Notes: a model not told the origin generated them from the sequence alone. A stretch of 64,000 bases of DNA from Thermoflavimicrobium daqui (GCF_003313465.1 NZ_KZ845663.1:481911-545910), one strand, 5' to 3'; shown: positions 41,855-52,700, counted from the first letter of the stretch. Numbers and translations are program-made.

Positions 41855-42950
41855 CATTAGTGAACTTCTACCTTTCTATTTCGGACTTATTTTTCCTTTG
41901 ATTTTTGCCATCTTTCAACCCTATATCACTCGAAAAACAGAATCGTTTGGCGTTTCAATTCCTGAGGAGTTTTACAACGATCCAGGAATCATTGCCTTTC
42001 GAAAACGATATAGCACCATCCTATCTATATTTGCTATCTTTATGCTTATTCTTTTTACGGCTTGTATCTTTTCCATTTCTTTAGACAAGATTGGAACTTG
42101 TTTTGCCATCCTACTCATTGTAGAAATCATTTTATCATACTTGATCTATTGGCAATTCCATAAAAAAATGAAAGACCTAAAGTTGAATAAGGAACTCCTT
42201 CAAGACAAAAAACAACGGCGTATTGTAGACAGTTCTTTTCATCAACAAAAACTTACATACTCAAACAGATGGCTACTTATTCCTTTTGTGATCGCTGTTG
42301 GAACTTACCTACTTTCACTATTTTTTTACGAGCAGATTCCTGAACAAATTCCTATTCGTTACAATTTCGACAACCAAGTCACAGCCTATAAAACGAAGTC
42401 CTATGGTACTTTACTACAAATTCCTTTGATCCAACTTTTTATTACAGGTATATTTTTATTTGTCAATATAAGTAATTCCAAAGGAAAACAACAACTAACA
42501 GCGAGTAATCCCCAAAAATCTTTACAACAAAACATCTTATTCCGCCGTAAGTGGTCTTTATGGTCGATTATTAGCCCAATCATCTTTACCTTATCATTTT
42601 TATTAATACAATTAAACTATATCATACCAATTCCTCCTAATCTGCTAGGAATGGTCCTTCTCTTTACAATTGCAATCGTAATCATCTGGTCCGTCATCCT
42701 CTCTTTCAAGCTGGGACAGGGAGGAAGTCGTATATCAGAAAAAGAGACAACAATAAATCCAAAAATAGTTAATATCGATGATGACCGTTATTGGAAGGCA
42801 GGGATCTTTTACTTCAATCCAAAAGATCCTACTCTCATTGTAGAAAAACGATTTGGAATTGGATGGACGTTTAATTTTGCTCGTCCTCTTGCTTGGCTAA
42901 TCCTCGTATTAATCTTGGTTGTCCCATTACTCCCATTACTCCTACAGTAA
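41847..42950 (+). CDS. DUF1648/SdpI-like membrane protein
   Basis: 367 residues with about nine membrane segments. FYEQIPEQIPIRYNFDNQVTAY near 155 is the DUF1648 signature, and the last 70 residues (DDRYWKAGIFYFNPKDPTL, VEKRFGIGWTFNFARP) form the DUF5808-type tail common in the same proteins. ATG 41847 sits inside the end of the GntR gene behind AAAGGAGG. In many Bacillales this pair is an operon linked to envelope stress or bacteriocin immunity; the function here is not proven. Confidence 0.88.
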   Translation: MNNISELLPFYFGLIFPLIFAIFQPYITRKTESFGVSIPEEFYNDPGIIAFRKRYSTILSIFAIFMLILFTACIFSISLDKIGTCFAILLIVEIILSYLIYWQFHKKMKDLKLNKELLQDKKQRRIVDSSFHQQKLTYSNRWLLIPFVIAVGTYLLSLFFYEQIPEQIPIRYNFDNQVTAYKTKSYGTLLQIPLIQLFITGIFLFVNISNSKGKQQLTASNPQKSLQQNILFRRKWSLWSIISPIIFTLSFLLIQLNYIIPIPPNLLGMVLLFTIAIVIIWSVILSFKLGQGGSRISEKETTINPKIVNIDDDRYWKAGIFYFNPKDPTLIVEKRFGIGWTFNFARPLAWLILVLILVVPLLPLLLQ

Positions 42951-42955
42951 ATACA

Positions 42956-42992
42956 GAAAGGGATGACTTTCAAACTTTGAGTCATCCCTTTC
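42956..42992 (+). terminator. Terminator of the GntR operon
   Basis: GAAAGGGATGACT (42956-42968) pairs with AGTCATCCCTTTC (42980-42992), followed by TTTTACTT. Also faces the end of the 43003 gene. Confidence 0.88.
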
Positions 42993-43002
42993 TTTTACTT
43001 CA

Positions 43003-43209
43003 TCATCTCTTATCATCTAAATATCCTTTATTCTCTGTAGTTGGGTCGTTTAAGATACCGAAAAATACCAAAATACTTAAAAGAACATTGACAAAATCAT
43101 TATAGTTTCCTTTAGCAAAATCAACACCAAATAGCTCAGCTACAATAGCAATAAATGCAGTCATCGAAACCCAAAAGCCGTAGTTACGTAAGCGACCGTG
43201 CATCCTCAT
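43003..43209 (-). CDS. Holin-like small membrane protein (phiLC3 type)
   Basis: 68 residues. RLRNYGFWVSMTAFIAIVAEL at the start, then FVNVLLSILVFFGILNDPT and TTENKGYLDD, which is the pattern of phage holins of the LLC3 family (two membrane segments and the ILNDPTT motif). ATG 43209 follows GGGAGGGAAGCAG. No endolysin or other phage gene lies nearby, so it is an orphan holin that may have another cell role. Confidence 0.75.
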   Translation of the reverse strand: MRMHGRLRNYGFWVSMTAFIAIVAELFGVDFAKGNYNDFVNVLLSILVFFGILNDPTTENKGYLDDKR

Positions 43210-43431
43210 CTGCTTCCCTCCCTGATATTAATGCATATGATAAATTCAATCCATTTTCGTCAGTATTATATGTGACCAGAAAAAAAGTGTTTGGACTTTT
43301 ACCCCTTTCTCTCCATTAACTCCCAAAATAAAAAATAGGACATTCTACAAAAGAGAATGACCTATCTATATTTCTGATTTAGCATACAGTGGATTGATAG
43401 AATGAATCATTTATGAGAGGGTATCTAAAAC

Positions 43432-43785
43432 TTAATAGCTACCTTTTTTTCTTGGAATAACAAACACACCATCAAAACCGGACTTTTTCACCTTTTTAGT
43501 ATAATTATTCATATTGGCTTTAGAGTTAAAAGCTCCTATTTGTACACGATAAAACTTTTTACCGTTCACATATGCTACTTTAACAAACGCATCATATCCC
43601 TGCTTTTTCAAGGCGGCTACCCGTTTGTATGCATTTGATTTGTATGTGAAGGAACCTGCAAATACATAATAATTTACGGGTCTATAATCAGGTGAAGTAC
43701 CTGAAGCTGCTGATGCTGGAACAACTCCTACTAACAAGAGAGCAAACGCAATAAACAATGCTGCAATGCGACGCTTCAATTTCAT
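43432..43785 (-). CDS. Secreted SPOR-domain protein
   Basis: 117 residues from ATG 43785, eight bases after GGAGGTGA. A Sec signal peptide (LKRRIAALFIAFALLLVG...) with cleavage after ASA near residue 29, followed by one SPOR domain (NYYVFAGSFTYKSNAYKRV and FYRVQIGAFNSKANMNNY). SPOR domains bind denuded peptidoglycan glycan strands at septa and in sporulation. No catalytic domain is attached. Probably a cell-wall-binding protein released or held in the envelope. Confidence 0.85.
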   Translation of the reverse strand: MKLKRRIAALFIAFALLLVGVVPASAASGTSPDYRPVNYYVFAGSFTYKSNAYKRVAALKKQGYDAFVKVAYVNGKKFYRVQIGAFNSKANMNNYTKKVKKSGFDGVFVIPRKKGSY

Positions 43786-44160
43786 GAAGTTCACCTCCAA
43801 AGTTATATAATTCATTTCTACAATTCAATTATAGCCATGTCTCTAGAAAAAGTCTATATATTTTTCTGACTTATTATTATATTTATATTTAATAAAAAAT
43901 ATAGATTGTCATTCCATATAATGAAATCATTTGTATTTTATGTAAAAATAAAGGATATTTCTTATTTCGATGCTTTCTATCTCATCTATTTTTGCCTATT
44001 CATAAGTTGAGATATGGTTTTACATTAGTAATTACCGATAAGATTGTTAAAGTCAATAACTTTCTATCAGCCCTTCTGAAATTCCTATGAAGAAGCCAAA
44101 GAGTTAACTGAAAATGATCTGTATGTCATCAAAGGTGTTCGTAAGAGTGGAAGATTGAAT
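43786..44160. other. Intergenic region with a short coding-like remnant
   Basis: 375 AT-rich bases. Plus-strand bases about 44093-44178 read YEEAKELTENDLYVIKGVRK and on to a TAA with no start; they may be the end of a lost gene. No other signal seen. Confidence 0.3.
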
Positions 44161-44208
44161 AAGCAGAATCTCCTCTAAACTAACGATATTTAGGGGAGGT
44201 TCTGCTTC
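44161..44208. terminator. Terminator of the PH-domain gene pair
   Basis: AAGCAGAATCTCCTCTAAA (44161-44179) pairs with TTTAGGGGAGGTTCTGCTT (44190-44208), two wobbles; CCGTTTTAT follows on the plus strand. Confidence 0.75.
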
Positions 44209-44233
44209 CGTTTTATAAAATAAGTCCAATACT

Positions 44234-45688
44234 TTAAGACATTGATTTCATTTTTATCCAATCTAGTATTTGTTCTACATCCATCTCTGCAATGTAGCCA
44301 CTTCTTATTTTTCGTCCAGATGATATAAATGTTCTAAAGCGGGCTAGTTGAGCTCGTTTCATTCTTCGAGATTGCAAACAGGTACGTGATTGCATAGACC
44401 TCTGTGGAACATAGAATGTATTTCTTACTAACACCCGATTTCTTAAAACAATCCCATCTTTGGCTAACCCCCATCCTTCGTCTTGATAACGCAACCACTG
44501 ATACACCATTAATATTAGAATGACAGGAATCCCGATCCAACTCCAAGTCGGACTCAGATAAAAGAAAATACATTGCACAATGATAAGGCCTATCAATTGA
44601 GGAATAAGGCGATAAACCTTGGATTTAATGGGTGTAGGACGTAAAGCGATATCTGTATAAGCAACATATTCAGGAAGAATATGTTGCAGAAGAGAAGGGA
44701 TCTCTCTTTTAGAGACTAAAGGAAACAGTACTATTTTCTTTTTCTCTTTCGACTCTTCATCATTATTCTCACCATATCCAGCTATTTCCAATTTAACTAA
44801 TGCCCATCCCAAAGGTTGACGTAACCAATTCTCTTCTACATTCACCATTTGTATACGTTTAATAGGAATGGTTAGCTTTCTTAAATGAAAAAAACCATAC
44901 TCTACATAAAGTCTTTTTTCATCTCGTCGTACTTTAAAATAAGCAAATTCAATCACTGTCCAAACAATGGAAATCAGCCAAGCAACTATTAAAAAAGAAG
45001 GGATGATCCAAAACAAATGCATAAGCATCGACATTTCAAAATGTTGCTTTTCAATGAAAGCATCGACATCAATAAATTGACTGGCTTCATCGATATATTC
45101 TAATAGTTTCAAACCAAATAAAACCGGTAACGATAAGGTGTAAACAATTTTTCCAGATGTCATCCCAGCCTGTATCAATGTCTTCCATGTTACGCGATAA
45201 AAAATAGAAGTGTCATTCTGATTTTTCTCTAGAGAAGAGCCTAGATCAACCTTATTTTCCTCTCTTAAAAGAAACTTTTGCAGGGAAAGGGCATCTGTTT
45301 TTTTCACTGCTTTAAGGACAGCTTCAGAATCGTTCCCACTTGCAGTTTCAATATGAACTTCTACGACATCAAAAAGCCGATGCCATAACTTTTGTTCGAT
45401 CTCCACCGCTTGGATCTGTTCAAGAGGGATAAATACTTTTTTATGAAATATCCCTCCTTTTTGCAAACAAAACTCTCCATGATCAATAAAATAAATACTT
45501 CGAATCCATTCAAATACAGAATAGACTAACAGGCACAAAAATACAATAAAGCAAATTCCTAAGGTTATGAGCCAGTCTTCTATTTGAACCCATAAAAAAA
45601 TAAACACGGGTAATAGGCTTACAAAATGCTTTGGCACGTCAAACAATATAAAAATAGGATGGAGTTTTTGTGGTTTATTCATCTTCAA
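44234..45688 (-). CDS. Membrane protein with bacterial PH domains (YdbT-like)
   Basis: 484 residues with three pairs of membrane segments, each followed by a bacterial PH (DUF304-type) domain: GGIFHKKVFIPLEQIQAVEI near 92, KLTIPIKRIQMVNVEENWLR near 265 and RNTFYVPQRSMQSRTC near 425. The three repeats of membrane pair plus PH are the YdbT arrangement. It overlaps the preceding ydbS-like gene by 14 bases. Such pairs are linked to envelope or bacteriocin resistance in Bacillales. ATG at 45688. Confidence 0.9.
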   Translation of the reverse strand: MKMNKPQKLHPIFILFDVPKHFVSLLPVFIFLWVQIEDWLITLGICFIVFLCLLVYSVFEWIRSIYFIDHGEFCLQKGGIFHKKVFIPLEQIQAVEIEQKLWHRLFDVVEVHIETASGNDSEAVLKAVKKTDALSLQKFLLREENKVDLGSSLEKNQNDTSIFYRVTWKTLIQAGMTSGKIVYTLSLPVLFGLKLLEYIDEASQFIDVDAFIEKQHFEMSMLMHLFWIIPSFLIVAWLISIVWTVIEFAYFKVRRDEKRLYVEYGFFHLRKLTIPIKRIQMVNVEENWLRQPLGWALVKLEIAGYGENNDEESKEKKKIVLFPLVSKREIPSLLQHILPEYVAYTDIALRPTPIKSKVYRLIPQLIGLIIVQCIFFYLSPTWSWIGIPVILILMVYQWLRYQDEGWGLAKDGIVLRNRVLVRNTFYVPQRSMQSRTCLQSRRMKRAQLARFRTFISSGRKIRSGYIAEMDVEQILDWIKMKSMS

Positions 45689-46142
45689 CTTTCACCCACT
45701 CCATGATCTGTACTCTTAGTTCATCCGCTTCTGATACCTTAATCGCTGGAATTTCAAAAGAGTCACCACCTGCAGTATAAATAACCAGATTAGCAAGATC
45801 AAACATTCTAAGAATGGGTCCTTGTTCTGTTGTCACATGCTGTACACGGATCATCGGGATAAATGTTTTTTCCATAAAAATAATACCTGATCGTATAAAT
45901 ACTTCTTTCTGTGTAATCGCATATGCATAATACTTCCATACCAATCGAGGTAAAATGCTAATACTAAGGATTCCTACGACTCCGATGATACTAAAAATAG
46001 TGATCATTATTTTAGGATACTGATCGAAAAGGTCAAAAAAAATCGTTACACCCACTGCGATTACCAAAATGACTAAAGTGCCAATTAAATTTGTAATCGT
46101 CCAAGCGCGAATTGCACTTGGACTAAGTTTCTTCTCCTCCAC
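45675..46142 (-). CDS. Bacterial PH-domain membrane protein (YdbS-like)
   Basis: 155 residues: two membrane segments (about 15-70) followed by one PH domain (VFIRSGIIFMEKTFIPMIRV, QHVTTEQGPILRMFDLANL, VIYTAGGDSFEIPAI). GTG 46142 start. It forms an operon with the YdbT-like gene, as usual for this pair. It is the closest gene downstream of the frameshifted ABC permease, about 110 bases away. Confidence 0.9.
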   Translation of the reverse strand: MEEKKLSPSAIRAWTITNLIGTLVILVIAVGVTIFFDLFDQYPKIMITIFSIIGVVGILSISILPRLVWKYYAYAITQKEVFIRSGIIFMEKTFIPMIRVQHVTTEQGPILRMFDLANLVIYTAGGDSFEIPAIKVSEADELRVQIMEWVKVEDE

Positions 46143-46254
46143 TCAAGACACGGCCCTTTCTATATTTTTATAATATAGTACCAGAATATAATATTTTCTC
46201 ACTTTGTTCCATTTAAATAAAAGAAGTATAGGATCTCTATGTAAAAATACTTTA

Positions 46255-46984
46255 CTAGGATGGTAGATCTCTTTTTTCAAACACTTTAATCCCAATATAA
46301 GTAATCATTATAAATAACACTGAAATAAGAATATAGAATCTCAATAATGAATCAAGTGGTGTTTCGTCAGCTGGAGACATAGCAAGGGCAGGTTGAGCCC
46401 AAGGATAGTATTGGCCATACACAGTTAAAACAGGTAGTGTAAAAGCGATATTAATGGCTAATGGGACACCAAAGCTTCGATAATATATGGATATAATCAA
46501 CTGTATAGCGGCTAATGGAAAAGTAGCATACAGTCCTTTTCCAGTAAACACTAAAATTTCTAAAAAAGGGAGAGGGCTAGGTATTTGAAATAAAGAACCT
46601 AGAAGCAGAAAAAAAATCAGCAGTAAAGTTTGAGTTCCTGCTAAGAGTAAAATAACCATAAATAACTTACTTAAAAATATGGTAGACCGCTTTACCGGGA
46701 GGGCAAGGATCTGCTTCCATCCATTCCCGATATGTTCACTTCTACAAATTAATGCTGCAAAAACTCCCGTTAAAATAGGATAGATAATCTTTGCATAAAA
46801 ACAGTTCTACCTGTGTCCACGCCTCAATCCATCCATTATCCCCTGGATCCATAAATCTATTTAGATGATTAAAAAAGTTACTAATTCCTAATGTATTATC
46901 CGCAATCGGAGCTATTAAAACCAAAATCCATAGCATCGATCGCTTCGTTTTTAATAACTCATTGTAAAACAGTCGAATAAACAT
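46255..46984 (-). pseudogene. Frameshifted ABC-2 permease (lantibiotic-immunity type)
   Basis: ATG 46984, six bases after AAGGAGG, opens MFIRLFYNELLKTKRSMLW and runs to about residue 61 (TQVELF). Removing one A from the run at 46797-46801 joins it to the next frame (YAKIIYPILTGVFAALIC, RSEHIGNGWKQILALPVKRS) and on to 46255, giving a normal permease of about 242 residues with six membrane segments. As written the protein stops early. It is the third gene of an ATPase-permease-permease set. Either homopolymer error or true decay. Confidence 0.75.
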
Positions 46985-46998
46985 CCAAAGCCTCCTTA

Positions 46999-47760
46999 TT
47001 ACACTTCTTTTTGAACAAAATTTCGCATTCCTAAAATCAGCATCACAACAGTCATAATTAGACTCAAAAAAAACCATTTTATTAGGTCCTGATTAGGTAA
47101 AACTCCAGTAAACTGATTATTCGGAACAATAGGCATTACCAAAGAAGGATATGCCCATATTAGCCACTGTGTAATCGGTCTTTGAACCAAGAATAAACCA
47201 CTCATTGTTGTAATAATTCCAATCGAAATAGAGATAGCTTGATTTTTAATTGACATGGATAACCAAAGCTGAAAGCTTATAATAGGTAAGAAAGCGAAAT
47301 AAATATATATCACTTCTTTTAAAACTAAGTCAAAAGGTATTTTCCCTTCAATCCCTAATATGATACCAGTGATTGGAAAGACAACACATAATAAGGCTAT
47401 AGCAATAAAAGACCAAATTAGTAGATTAAGAAACTTAGAAATATAAATCTTATATTTATTTACTGGTAAGGTCATCATTTGTTTCCATGAATTCGATTGA
47501 TGCTCAATATTTGGTATTATGGAAGCTATCATCGTAATCATTAGAGGAAAAGAAATAATTAAGAATCGATGTGTACCTATAAGAAGGTAAGTCCATAGAT
47601 CTACGTGTAGCCTAGCAGCAGATTCCAAAACTAATTCAGTTCTTAGTAAATAATTAATCGCTTGAAGAAGCATAGTTAAGAAAGGCATAAGGATAACAAC
47701 TAGAGCAATCGAAGTTCTTTTGTTCTTTAAGAAATCCGAATACAATAACCTTCCAATCAT
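46999..47760 (-). CDS. ABC-2 permease (lantibiotic-immunity MutE/EpiE type)
   Basis: 253 residues with six membrane segments. The coupling segment PNIEHQSNSWKQMMTLPVNK near 85 matches that of SpaE/MutE-type permeases (HQ..SWK..L.LP) and is repeated in the sister permease (GNGWKQILALPVKRS). It overlaps the ATPase gene by 4 bases. Intact, in contrast to both neighbours. The set would pump lantibiotics or similar peptides from the membrane as self-protection, but no lantibiotic gene is near. Confidence 0.85.
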   Translation of the reverse strand: MIGRLLYSDFLKNKRTSIALVVILMPFLTMLLQAINYLLRTELVLESAARLHVDLWTYLLIGTHRFLIISFPLMITMIASIIPNIEHQSNSWKQMMTLPVNKYKIYISKFLNLLIWSFIAIALLCVVFPITGIILGIEGKIPFDLVLKEVIYIYFAFLPIISFQLWLSMSIKNQAISISIGIITTMSGLFLVQRPITQWLIWAYPSLVMPIVPNNQFTGVLPNQDLIKWFFLSLIMTVVMLILGMRNFVQKEV

Positions 47761-48673
47761 AAGCTATGTCCCTTTTCTGTTAGCTCCAAAAAGATATCTT
47801 CTAAGGAAGGATGGACTTCCTCTAATTTATATATTGATACTCCTTCTTTTACTAATTGCTCATTAGCTAAAGCAATTCGCTCTGGATCTATCGTAGATAG
47901 CCATATAAAATTATTTTCAATAATTGGTTTCCATCCATTTTTGTAAAGTACTTGATAAGCTTGTTCTAACTGTAAAGTGCCCATTTTGAGTTTAGGCCGA
48001 TTTTTCTTCTTGATTGCTTCAATTGAATCTTGAAAAATTAACTCACCTTTCAATATAATACCTACTTGCGTAGCAATTTGCTCAATTTCGCTTAATAAAT
48101 GACTAGAGACTAAAACAGTCATTCCGTATTTTTTAGGTAACTCTTTTATTAAATCACGTATTTCTTGGATACCTGCAGGATCCAATCCATTCGTGGGCTC
48201 ATCTAAAATCAATAGTTTTGGGTGGCTTAATAAAGCGGTAGCAATTCCTAATCTTTGCTTCATTCCTAAAGAATACTCTTTAACTAATTGGTTCGAAACA
48301 TGACGCAGTCGTACAACTTCAAGCACTTCATCAATACGTTTTTTAGGTACATCGAATACGCGCTGAATCGTTTTCAAATTTTCATAAGCGGTTAAATGAC
48401 CATAATAAGAAGGTGATTCAACAAGCGATCCGATTGATTTTAGGATAGTTAATCGATCATCTATTAAATCCTTACCGAATATTCTTATTTCACCTGATGT
48501 AGGTTTAATCAAGCCTAATAACATTCGGATCGTGGTAGTTTTTCCCGCACCATTCGGGCCTAAAATCCATAAATTTCGCCCCTTTTAATGCTTAAATTTA
48601 CTTTATTTACACAAGCATGTTGACCATAATAGCGTGTTAACTCTTTCGTCTCCAGTATAATATCATTCACCAC
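47757..48673 (-). pseudogene. Frameshifted ABC ATPase (lantibiotic-immunity type)
   Basis: The intact part from 48524 (MLLGLIKPTSGEIRIFGK) has the signature YSLGMKQR and Walker B LLILDEPTNGLD but no Walker A. In the minus-strand bases before it, GTG 48673 or 48670 behind GAGGTGATA starts NDIILETKELTRYYGQHA...KRGEIYGF and then hits TAG. Adding one A in the run at 48562-48565 restores LGPNGAGKTTTIRM and the full 305-residue ATPase. As written the Walker A is out of frame, so the transporter should be inactive. Confidence 0.78.
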
Positions 48674-48865
48674 TATCACCTCATTATATTTTAAATATTT
48701 ACTGAAAATATATGATCCGTCTAAATTCAATTTTCGTCTTAATCAGATCCAGATGAAAAGCCGCCCCTCTTTTTAAGTAAAAGCTACTTTAAAAGTGATG
48801 AGCAGCTACTTTACAAAAATATATTTTAATAATAAATTATCCTTCAAAATATTTTTATACATTTT

Positions 48866-49066
48866 TCACTTGCTATCTTTAATTCTTTTATAATAATTAA
48901 CCCAATAAATTATATTAATCGCTATCACAATAACAAAAGATATAATGCACCATATACAAATAGCTTTTAGAAAAAAAATCTCTACAATTGTTAGATAACA
49001 TGAAAATATAAAGCCTATTCCTAGTAAACAAACAAATAAAGTATGAATATTAACCTTTTGGAACAT
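48866..49066 (-). CDS. Half-size VKOR-family membrane protein
   Basis: 66 residues, two membrane segments. LTIVEIFFLKAICIWCIISF carries the CxxC (CIWC) and preceding helix of vitamin K epoxide reductase (VKOR) family proteins, which reoxidise thioredoxin-like partners. A full bacterial VKOR has four segments and a second cysteine pair in the first extracellular loop; those are missing. ATG 49066 has little ribosome signal (TAGTTTGG). It is either a truncated copy or a minimal two-segment form. Monocistronic. Confidence 0.6.
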   Translation of the reverse strand: MFQKVNIHTLFVCLLGIGFIFSCYLTIVEIFFLKAICIWCIISFVIVIAINIIYWVNYYKRIKDSK

Positions 49067-49280
49067 CCAAACTACTAAAATAACTCATCGCTATTTTAGC
49101 GTTACAAAATCGATGCCTCTTTCCTTCCATCGTCCATCATCTTTAAAATCACAGCGTCTTTGGGCTTAGATTTCTGACTTTCCAATCTCGCAAGAAAAGC
49201 CCTAGAGCTAGGTCAAAGTCTTCCTCTCGTTATTATCATCATTCACAAAAACGTCATTGAAAACTAATTAATTTTTGCGT

Positions 49281-49331
49281 CGTGCCACTTCAACTAACCC
49301 CACTTCGTAAAATTAGTTTGCACGACTTTTT
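49281..49331 (+). terminator. Terminator-like stem-loop
   Basis: GTCGTGC pairs with GCACGAC (arms at about 49281 and 49319), with inner AACTAA/TTAGTT, followed by TTTTT on the plus strand. No plus-strand gene precedes it, so its client is unknown. Confidence 0.45.
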
Positions 49332-49348
49332 GAGTCTAAAAATGCAAA

Positions 49349-49384
49349 AAACACCGGGGCAATTTATTAAAACCCCCAGTGTTT
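49349..49384 (-). terminator. Terminator of tRNA-Leu
   Basis: AAACACCGGGGC (49349-49360) pairs with CCCCAGTGTTT (49374-49384); a T-run follows on the minus strand. It lies 12 bases after the tRNA. Confidence 0.85.
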
Positions 49385-49395
49385 ATGCTATGTTT

Positions 49396-49480
49396 TGGTG
49401 CCGAAGGTGGGAGTCGAACCCACACTCCCGAAGGAACACGATTTTGAGTCGTGCGCGTCTGCCAATTCCGCCACTTCGGC
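49396..49480 (-). tRNA. tRNA-Leu (CAA)
   Basis: On the minus strand GCCGAAGTGGCGGAATTGGC, anticodon stem-loop ACGACTCAAAATCGT (anticodon CAA), long variable arm TTCCTTCGGGA as in class II tRNAs, T-loop GGTTCGACTCC, acceptor CTTCGGC, then encoded A and CCA (49396-49398). 85 bases. Confidence 0.96.
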
Positions 49481-49529
49481 AAGATAATTAAGCTTATAAT
49501 TAAAGCAGCCGTTTATGCTGACAATGTAT

Positions 49530-49558
49530 AATTTATCATGCTCGTCTGTGAATGTCAA
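49530..49558 (-). promoter_or_regulatory. Promoter of tRNA-Leu
   Basis: On the minus strand TTGACA (49558-49553), 17-base spacer, TAAATT (49535-49530), 50 bases before the tRNA. Confidence 0.7.
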
Positions 49559-49764
49559 CACTTTTTTCTAAGAAGATATATTTCGATGTAACGTATCATC
49601 GCAAAAACTGTATAAAAATAGATATTAACTATGTTATTCGACAGATTATAAAGGGTATTTTCTGATATATGTAAATATTACATGTATATGAGATCAAGGT
49701 TTAGATTTGGTACATGGCGTGAAAAACATCTTTGAGTAAGACTTTAGAAGGTGGAGGTTTTTTT

Positions 49765-52700
49765 ATGGAGCAAAAATTAATCCGCCTCAAAGATCGCTTA
49801 AGTGATATCAGCCAAGATAATCGAGCAATCCGATTGATCAAATTATACCACAAATGGGCTTTTGATATAACAGATCTAACCCGTCTTCGTGGAGCTGATT
49901 TCCTCTCCTATTTCCTAGAAGAAATCAGAAAACCAAATGCTTTGATTCCCCTCCTCAAGCAAACTGATGCCTCACATCATGCAGATCCCATTGATAAAAA
50001 CCTTTTATCTTTATATCGGAACTGTAAACAGCTTGAAGAAGAAACAGGGATTTATGACTTAGCTGTTGGCTATCCTTTCTTAAGCGGAACTCTTGAGGAT
50101 GGTACTTTTATTCAAGCACCTTTATTTCTTTATCCCGTAAGACTCGTTCGATGTCAATCAAATCCTATACGCTGGGAACTCTATCGCCAAGAGACAGAAC
50201 CACAACTCAATCGCGCACTTTTTTTAGCTCTAAAACAATTTCATCAATGTAGTATTGATGAGACTATTTTTGAAGATGTAGATCGTTTAGCTCGTTTGGA
50301 GGGAAATACAGTAGCCAAATGGGCGAGTTGGCTAAAAGAATATCAGGTTGATGTTACCTATGAAAAAGAGACGATTCAACCTTTTGACGTTTATTCAAAG
50401 AGTACTTTACCTAATCAAAAATTGGAGATCAAACCACATTTAATATTAGCTAGTTTCCCTCAAGGAAATTCATCCATTTTACATGACTATCAGCGACTAC
50501 TCCAGTCTACGGAAGTTAAGACACATCCCATTGTCTCTTCACTCATGCTACAAAAACCAACTGGGAAAAAAGCGGATATATCCGATGCTGAATCGACAGA
50601 TCCTTTCTATTTGTTACCAACGGATCGTTCACAAGAAGCTATTCTTGCAAAAGTGAGAACAGAAACAGCAGTAGTAGTGAACGGTCCACCTGGTACAGGA
50701 AAGTCTCAACTTATCACTAACCTAATTACTGATGCCCTTTCACAAACGAAAAAAGTATTGGTTATTAGCACGAAGCGAACTGCACTGGATACAGTCTATA
50801 CTCGTTTAGAAAAGTTAGGTATTTCACCATATGTCGCTCTGATTCATGATGAAAAGAAAGATCGAAAGGCTTTATATCAAAAAATCCATCAACTCATTAC
50901 CAAGTTCTATTCGAATATCCCAAACTATGAACCTTTTTTACGTAAGCTTACCGAAAAAATAGATGAACATGAGCAAAAGTTAAATGAGGTATATAAAGCA
51001 CTACACGAAGTGCAAGCTTTTGGCTTAAGTGCTTATGAATTATATAGTCAGGCTAAACACATTGACTCACCGATTTTAGTCTCAGATATTGCTTACTCCA
51101 TTCATACAAGCCAGCTAAATAAAATTACACAAACGATTAGCCGTTATTCCAACTATTATGAGAAATTTAGCCAAGAAAGATATGTCTTTAAAGAGCGTCG
51201 TTCTTTTGCGGGCTTAACCAGTACTGATTTCGAACAGTTAAATGAAAGCTTAGAGGTGATGATTGCAAAGGCCAAAAACAGTATAAATAAGCTAGATGAG
51301 CTAAATAACCCTGATATTACACCCCAATTCCTGTGGTCTATCGCGAAAAAGCTTGAACAAATTCCTATTAAGTTAAAGCCTGAAGATCTAAGCTTATGGG
51401 AGAAAACAAAACTAGCTTGGTGGACGAATTTCCAAGGTAAAAAATTAATTCAAGAACTATCGGATTCCTTACCACCTCTAAAAAATCAATCTCGAACTTG
51501 GGAACAGACCAGTCAACAGGTACTGCTCATGGGAAAAATTGCACAAATCACTTCTGAGTTAAATAAAGACTTGTTAAAGTTAGAAAAGATATTTCCTTCT
51601 AGTCAAGTTCAGAAACTACAAGAGCAATTAGCCAAAGGGAATATTCCTCTTAAGGAATTGGAGAATATTCGAAAGTGCTTCACAGATGATTTTCATCAAG
51701 TAAAAGATATGGATCAGATCTATGAAAATACAACCCCAATTATACGAACCTTGATTGAACGCTTACAAGAAGTAGATACAAAAAAAGAATTTCCATTATC
51801 TAAAGTATGGAATCAAATTGTCATTCAATCCCTTTATCAATTTTGGATTCAAGAAATTGAACAAAAATATCCGATTCTAACCATGATCTCTAATGGTGAA
51901 ATTGAACAAGTTCGCATCCACTATCGCCAACTTTTGGCTGAGAAAAGAGACTTAGCTACCAAAGTACTACGATCAGACTTACAGTATGGAACCAATCAAC
52001 TTCTCAATCGATATCCTCGAGATGTAAAGGAGCTTAGGGAACAAACAGGTAAGCAGAAAAGGACATGGCCAACTCGCAAATTAATCCATCATTTTGCTCA
52101 TCGAGGATTACTTGAAATTCTACCTGTTTGGCTCGTTTCACCTGAAACTGTTTCCTCGATCTTTCCTTTATTAAAGGAATGCTTTGATTTATTAATCATT
52201 GATGAAGCCAACCAGTGTCCCTTTGAGCAAAGCATTCCAGCCATTTTTCGAAGTAAACAAGTTGTAGTCATTGGGGATGATAAACAACTTATCAATCATC
52301 GAGCGATCTCTACAACTTTCGAAGAAACAGAAGCCCATACAGAGAGTTCAGAGAGTTTATTTTACTATGCCTGTGAGGCATTTAATAAAAGCTCCCTTCT
52401 ATACCATTATCGCTCACAAGCGGAAGAACTCATTCATTTCTCCAATCACGGTTTTTATCAAGGTAAATTACAGATTGCTCCCAATGTACACACAAATTTA
52501 GACAATCCAGCAATTTCTTGGGATAAGCATGAAAATGAGAACGAAGAAGCTAAAAAAGTTGTCATTTTACTAAATCAGCTTTTAAAATCTCATCCCGATA
52601 AGTCAATCGGTATTATAACTTTCCATCCTAAACAAAAAGAAACAATCACTGAATTAATCGAAACCATGCTAAAAACAAATAACCATTTCTCTACTCTTTA

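Noticed and set aside
43003-43209. Prophage suspicion because of the holin-like gene
   Set aside because: No other phage gene lies near; an orphan holin alone does not make a prophage.
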